A stretch of DNA of 64,000 bases from positions 248,001 to 312,000 of the forward strand of contig BQJK01000001.1 of NCBI GenBank assembly GCA_021604665.1, given 5' to 3'. Below are positions 59,900 to 64,000 of the stretch, one piece after another. Positions within the stretch are counted from its first letter, which is position 1, and the number at the start of each line of letters is the position of its first letter. The notes beneath the pieces are model-generated. The model had not been told where the DNA came from and did no database searches. It saw nothing but the letters and a program-made list of their open reading frames with translations. The translations under genes and the position numbers were made by a program. This stretch comes from Rhodomicrobium sp. GTDB taxonomy: Bacteria; Pseudomonadota; Alphaproteobacteria; Rhizobiales; HXMU1428-3.

Positions 59900-61190
59900 G
59901 TTTGATAAAAACCTGAAATCTTTACCAATAGAGACCCTGGCCGCCCTCGAACATGATTGGCAGATCTGGGCGCGGGATGATCAGCTGCCCCCGCCGCTAG
60001 AGGAAGAGGCCCCCTGGCATATCTGGTTGCTGCTTGGCGGGCGCGGCGCTGGCAAAACCAGAGCCGGCGCTGAATGGATCCGCGCCATGGCGCTGGGGCT
60101 GGCCCCCATAACAGAAGAGCCCGCCCGCCGCATCGCTTTGGTGGGAGAAACCCTCGGTGATGTGCGCCGCACGATGATTGAGGGGGAGAGCGGCTTATTG
60201 GCCATTCACCCGGCAAATGAGCGCCCGTTATTTGAGCCGTCCCGCCGCCGCCTGACCTGGCCGAATGGCAGTATGGCTGAGATGTTTTCAGCTGAAGACC
60301 CGGAAGGTTTGCGCGGCCCGCAATTTATGGCGGCATGGTGTGATGAGTTGGCAAAATGGCCGAATGCAAATGAAACCTGGGACATGCTGCAATTCGCGCT
60401 GCGCCTTGGTTGTGCCCCGCGCCAGGTGGTGACCACCACACCGCGCCCGACAAAATTGATCAAGCGTTTGCTGAAAGATGAAGGCACACGCATTGGCCGG
60501 GCAAGTACCATGGATAATGCAGCCCATCTCTCGAAAGGCTTCATGAAAAATATCACCAGCCGCTATGAGGGCACAAGGCTCGGCAGGCAGGAGTTGGCCG
60601 GTGAATTACTTCAAGACCGGCAAGATGCCCTTTGGCAGAGAGACGCGCTAGAAGCCATGAGATGCAGCGCCGCGCCAGAGCTTTGCCGCATCATTATCGC
60701 CATTGACCCGCCAATGACCGGTAGCGCCAAGGCAGACCTTTGCGGGTTAATCGCCGCCGGGCTGGGGGCAGATGGCAGAGCCTATATTTTAGCTGATCGC
60801 AGCACACAAGGGCTTGCCCCCCTCAAATGGGCCGAGGCTGCCATCAGGCTCTATCATCACTATGAGGCTGATAGGCTGGTCGCCGAAGTTAATCAGGGCG
60901 GTGATTTGGTAGAGACGGTTTTGCGCCAGGTGGATGATACCATTGCCGTGACCAAGGTGCACGCCAAGCGCGGCAAGTGGCTTCGAGCAGAGCCGGTGGC
61001 AGCGCTTTATGAGCAGGGGCGGGTGGCCCATGTTGGCCCGCTACCAGAGCTTGAAGATCAGATGTGTGATTTTGGCCCTGAAGGCCTCTCTAACGGCCGC
61101 AGCCCGGATAGGGTGGATGCGCTGGTTTGGGCGGTGACAGACTTGCTCTTGAAAAAGACAGCCAACCCGAGGCTGAGGCGACCAATATAA
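59838..61190 (+). CDS. GTA/phage terminase large subunit
   Basis: A 450-aa packaging motor. The ATPase domain has Walker A GGRGAGKT (67-74, in WLLLGGRGAGKTRAGAEWIR) and Walker B MAAWCDE (164-170). The nuclease domain has acidic residues Asp290 (IIIAIDPPM), Asp320 (YILADRS) and Asp427 (SPDRVDALVWA). The wording is that of alphaproteobacterial GTA gp2 and related phage terminases. It cuts and pumps DNA into the prohead through the portal. The start ATG 59838 implies a 62-base overlap with the preceding gene; TTG 59874 is an alternative. Confidence 0.93.
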   Translation: MRTKSAARLRLALKNSSKDYEFDKNLKSLPIETLAALEHDWQIWARDDQLPPPLEEEAPWHIWLLLGGRGAGKTRAGAEWIRAMALGLAPITEEPARRIALVGETLGDVRRTMIEGESGLLAIHPANERPLFEPSRRRLTWPNGSMAEMFSAEDPEGLRGPQFMAAWCDELAKWPNANETWDMLQFALRLGCAPRQVVTTTPRPTKLIKRLLKDEGTRIGRASTMDNAAHLSKGFMKNITSRYEGTRLGRQELAGELLQDRQDALWQRDALEAMRCSAAPELCRIIIAIDPPMTGSAKADLCGLIAAGLGADGRAYILADRSTQGLAPLKWAEAAIRLYHHYEADRLVAEVNQGGDLVETVLRQVDDTIAVTKVHAKRGKWLRAEPVAALYEQGRVAHVGPLPELEDQMCDFGPEGLSNGRSPDRVDALVWAVTDLLLKKTANPRLRRPI

Positions 61191-61285
61191 TGAAGGAGGG
61201 CTAGAAGCCCCCCTGCTGAAAAACTCCTGAATAAATTTTATCGCTTACACCAACCTTTCCACTCACCGTAGAAGGACAATGCCCC

Positions 61286-62527
61286 ATGCCCGTTTGGAAA
61301 TTCCCGCTCCAGTGGACGGGCCGGAAACAGCATCATGCCCCGCAAACATCGGCCCTAAAGCTGGAGGAGAAAGCTAGCCGCGCTAAATCTTTAATCACTC
61401 TGCATTCTAGCGGCCAACCGCGCTGGGCACCGCGCAACTATCTTACCTTTGCGCAAGAAGGCTTTGCGCAGAACGCCATTTGTTATCGCTGCGTCCGCAT
61501 GATAGCGGAAGCCACCGCCAGCCTCACTTTCCAGCTGTGGCAAGATGATGAAGTGCTGCCACAGCACCCAATGCTTGACCTTTTAAACAAACCAAACAGC
61601 CGCCAATGCGGGCCAGACCTGATGGAAGAGTGGGTGGGGCATTTGCTGGTTGCTGGGAATAGTTACCTTGAATTAGTCACTTTGGAAGATATCCCCCGTG
61701 AGTTGCATGTGCTGCGCCCTGATCGCATGAAAGTCATCCTCGGGGCAGATGGATGGGCAGGGGGCTATGAATATAGCGTCGAGGGCCGCAGCCTTAAATT
61801 TGAGAACGCACCTGAAGGTGAGCAAAGCCCCATTCTACACCAAGCACTGTTTCATCCGGCCAATGATCATTACGGCATGAGCCCGATAGAAGCCGCCGCC
61901 AGCGCAATAGATATTCACAACGCCGCCTCCTCTTGGAACAAGGCGCTGCTTGATAATTCTGCCCGCCCTTCAGGGGCGCTTGTCTACACCTCGAATGAGG
62001 GCGAGCTCTCCAGTGATCAATATGAGCGCCTGCGCGATGAGCTCCGTGAGACCTTTGAAGGCCCGGCCAATGCAGGCCGCCCGTTATTGTTAGAAGGCGG
62101 GTTGGATTGGAAAAATATGGGCCTCACCCCTAGAGATATGGATTTTATCGAGGCCAAATATATCGCCGCGAGGGAGATAGCCTTGGCGCTGGGTGTGCCT
62201 CCCTTATTGCTCGGCATCCCAGGCGATAATAGCTACGCCAATTACGCAGAAGCCAACCGAAGCTTCTGGCGGCAAACAGTCGTGCCGCTAGCAGAAAAAG
62301 CCGCCAAGTCGCTAAGCCATTGGCTAAGCCCCTCCTTTGGGGACGGGCTGTGTCTAAAGCCTGATCTCGAAAATGCCATTGCACTCAGGGGAGAGCAAGA
62401 AACCTTGTGGAAGCGCTTGAGCGAAGTTGATTACCTGACAACAGACGAAAAGCGCGCGCTAATTGGCTACCCGCCGCTTGAGCCAGCAGTGGCACCAATG
62501 GCAACTGAAGAGGGCAATGCAGAGTGA
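61286..62527 (+). CDS. HK97-family portal protein
   Basis: A 413-aa protein forming the dodecameric DNA gate of the head. Family features are NAICYRCVRMIAEATASLTFQLW, HPMLDLLNKPNSRQCGPDLMEEWVGHLLVAGNSYLELV, HYGMSPIEAAASAIDIHNAASSWNKALLDNSARPSG and FIEAKYIAAREIALALGVPPLLLGIPGDNSYANYAEANRSFW. This is the version common to GTA gp3. It lies 95 bases after the terminase gene; its stop overlaps the next start (GTGA). Confidence 0.94.
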   Translation: MPVWKFPLQWTGRKQHHAPQTSALKLEEKASRAKSLITLHSSGQPRWAPRNYLTFAQEGFAQNAICYRCVRMIAEATASLTFQLWQDDEVLPQHPMLDLLNKPNSRQCGPDLMEEWVGHLLVAGNSYLELVTLEDIPRELHVLRPDRMKVILGADGWAGGYEYSVEGRSLKFENAPEGEQSPILHQALFHPANDHYGMSPIEAAASAIDIHNAASSWNKALLDNSARPSGALVYTSNEGELSSDQYERLRDELRETFEGPANAGRPLLLEGGLDWKNMGLTPRDMDFIEAKYIAAREIALALGVPPLLLGIPGDNSYANYAEANRSFWRQTVVPLAEKAAKSLSHWLSPSFGDGLCLKPDLENAIALRGEQETLWKRLSEVDYLTTDEKRALIGYPPLEPAVAPMATEEGNAE

Positions 62528-63432
62528 AACACCCTCTCCCCCCAACGCGGCAACTAACCAGCGTGAGTAGTGAAAACCCTATGAACATAAAAACTGTAAA
62601 CCCAAATGATTTTGCGGCCAGAGAAATAAAGTTCGCCCCCGTTGCACTCGAGACGATTGATAAAGATGGCGTCTTTGAAGGCTATGCCAGCCTGTTTAAT
62701 ACCATGGATCTTGGCCGGGATATTGTGCGGCCAGGGGCTTTTAATAAAAGCCTTAGAGTGGCCGGGAGCAGCACAGTTAAACTGCTTTATCAGCATGACC
62801 CAAGAGAGCCAATCGGTGTTTGGGATGAGCTGAGAGAAGATAGAAAAGGGCTGTTTGTGCGCGGCCGGTTGCTGCCAGAAATACGCCGCGCCAAAGAGGT
62901 GATGACCCTTATGCGGCTGAAAGCGCTTGATGGGCTTTCCATCGGTTTTAAAGCCAGGCGCACCCGGCCCGCTCGAGGCAAGGCGGCGCGTGAACTCTTG
63001 GAGATTGAGCTCTATGAAATTTCAATTGTTACCTTCCCCATGCACCCCGCCGCCCGGGCCGCCATTGTTGAAGGTGAGGCGGGTAAACCTGAAATATTAA
63101 AACCGGCCACGGTAGAGCCTGCCACACAGCCCCATTTAAAAAATAAGCATTGCCGCCCCGCCTTTAACGGTTTGCCCTCAATCAGGCAGTTCGAACAATG
63201 GCTGACAAGAGAAGCCGGCTTCACCCGAAGCCAGGCCCGGCAAGCCATAAATCAAGGATTTAAATCTCTGGCCCTCACGCAAGACGCTGAGCCAGCCAGC
63301 ACCAGCCGCGTAAAAGCGCCTGAAAAAAGCCCGGCCGCAAAACTGCGCCGCGCGGCAAGTGCCATGCGCCGTACTGCACATGTACCGTACTGCCATGTAA
63401 CAGCGCCAAAATTCACGGCTGAATTGGACTGA
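62524..63432 (+). CDS. HK97-type prohead protease with C-terminal extension
   Basis: A 302-aa serine protease that matures the capsid. FEGYASLFNTMDLGRDIVRPGAFNKSL, KLLYQHDPREPIGVW (catalytic His91) and ALDGLSIGFKA (catalytic Ser139) are standard, as is LYEISIVTFPMHPAARA. Residues about 185-302 extend beyond the protease: a linker, then IRQFEQWLTREAGFTRSQARQAINQGFKSL, then a basic tail with many Lys, Arg and Ala. Such extensions can serve as the scaffold. The start is GTG 62524, coupled to the portal gene behind GAAGAGGG; ATG 62581 is an alternative. Confidence 0.88.
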   Translation: MKHPLPPTRQLTSVSSENPMNIKTVNPNDFAAREIKFAPVALETIDKDGVFEGYASLFNTMDLGRDIVRPGAFNKSLRVAGSSTVKLLYQHDPREPIGVWDELREDRKGLFVRGRLLPEIRRAKEVMTLMRLKALDGLSIGFKARRTRPARGKAARELLEIELYEISIVTFPMHPAARAAIVEGEAGKPEILKPATVEPATQPHLKNKHCRPAFNGLPSIRQFEQWLTREAGFTRSQARQAINQGFKSLALTQDAEPASTSRVKAPEKSPAAKLRRAASAMRRTAHVPYCHVTAPKFTAELD

Positions 63433-63462
63433 AAAAACGATACTAGCCCAAAAGAGGACCAT

Positions 63463-64000
63463 ATGAGCACCAATGAGTATGAACATAAATCTGGACATCC
63501 CAACGACCCGGATTTGCATAGCGCCATGGATGACTTCATGCACGCATTCACAGAATTTCGCGACACCAATGATAGCCGGTTAGAAGATATCGAGCGTAAA
63601 ATGAGCGCAGATATCATCACAGAAGAAAAGCTAGCCCGCCTGAATAACGCCATGGACCACCACCAGCGCCGCATGGATGAGCTGTGCCTGAAAGCGGCCC
63701 GCTCGCCAAGAGGGTTCGGCAGTACCGCCATACAAACGGAAGGCCAGCTACAGCATAAATCAGCCTTTGATGGCTATGTACGCGGCGGCGAAACCCAGGG
63801 CCTGCGTGCGCTGGAGCAAAAATCACTCTCCGTAGCCTCAGACCCTGATGGTGGCTATCTGGTCCCTGAAGAAACTGAAACCACGGTGATGCAAGCCCTG
63901 AAGACAGTGTCTCCCATCAGAGCCATTGCTGGCAACCGCCAGGTCTCTGGCACCGTGTATAAAAAACCATTCTCAATCTCAGGCCCCGGCACCGGCTGGG
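63463..64000 (+). CDS. HK97-type major capsid protein, N-terminal part (runs off the window)
   Basis: ATG 63463 with AAAGAGGA 5 bases upstream opens a frame of 179 codons to the window edge. The first 95 residues are helical and charged (RLEDIERKMSADIITEEKLARLNNAMDHHQRRMDEL), the delta-domain scaffold that the protease removes. Then AFDGYVRGGETQGLRALEQKSLSVASDPDGGYLVPEETETTVMQALKTVSPIRAIAGNRQVSG marks the start of the HK97 fold, as in GTA gp5. The remainder, and any tail genes, lie outside the window. Confidence 0.92.
   Translation, partial: MSTNEYEHKSGHPNDPDLHSAMDDFMHAFTEFRDTNDSRLEDIERKMSADIITEEKLARLNNAMDHHQRRMDELCLKAARSPRGFGSTAIQTEGQLQHKSAFDGYVRGGETQGLRALEQKSLSVASDPDGGYLVPEETETTVMQALKTVSPIRAIAGNRQVSGTVYKKPFSISGPGTGW

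Overview
The window looks like a chromosomal segment of an alphaproteobacterium, most probably from the Hyphomicrobiales (Rhizobiales). The basis is a Rhizobiales-type porin, a GatCAB amidotransferase operon, the gene runs secA/parvulin/argJ/mutT and aroB-aroK / small membrane protein / xerD / accA, an UPF0260 protein, a BioC/NDUFAF5-type methyltransferase, and the start of a gene-transfer-agent-like head gene cluster at the right edge. I found no rRNA, tRNA or CRISPR array. The assignment rests on protein patterns recalled from known families; no database was searched.

Layout. 1-6.4 kb: a truncated FIST sensor, a porin with a long leader and a strong terminator, uvrB, and an LprI-like secreted protein. 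6.4-6.95 kb: a mosaic of short hairpins in which stems change but the joining sequences are kept. 6.95-13.7 kb: a biotin locus, bioB(-) divergent from bioF-bioH-like(+), converging on a likely POT-transporter/bioD/bioA operon(-). 13.8-20.6 kb: small secreted protein, HTH regulator, gatC-gatA, small membrane protein, chorismate mutase, serine hydrolase(-), gatB. 20.6-22.3 kb: an AT-rich accessory insert with a probable two-domain defence nuclease followed by a HigBA toxin-antitoxin pair. 22.3-27.4 kb: TAXI-type binding protein, methyltransferase, ABC-F ATPase. 27.8-33.4 kb: an alcohol-oxidation block with a SoxYZ-like carrier, a metallo-beta-lactamase-fold partner, a PQQ alcohol dehydrogenase carrying the Asp-x-Asp pair of lanthanide enzymes, and a LuxR-type response regulator. 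The gap before the regulator holds a perfect NarL-like dyad and a 17-codon ORF whose ribosome site lies in a hairpin.

33.4-57.5 kb is mostly housekeeping: CorC-like protein, aroB, aroK, xerD, accA, two tandem YkuD L,D-transpeptidases, an SLC13/RCK transporter, secA, a parvulin, argJ, mutT, an orphan Flp-type pilin, and a penicillin-binding protein followed by DUF1214 and DUF1254 proteins. 57.5-58.8 kb is a second HigBA pair with a consensus, apparently leaderless promoter, followed by an AT-rich gene carrying a HEPN-type R-x4-H motif. 58.97-59.1 kb holds a consensus promoter and a rho-independent terminator about 90 nt apart with no ORF, a good small-RNA candidate. 59.4-64 kb is the head-gene order of gene transfer agents: small terminase-like, large terminase, portal, prohead protease, major capsid (cut by the window end).

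The most unusual items are the two toxin-antitoxin modules each joined to a different probable nuclease, the hairpin mosaic, the small RNA at the border of the GTA cluster, and the regulatory gap between the alcohol dehydrogenase and its regulator.
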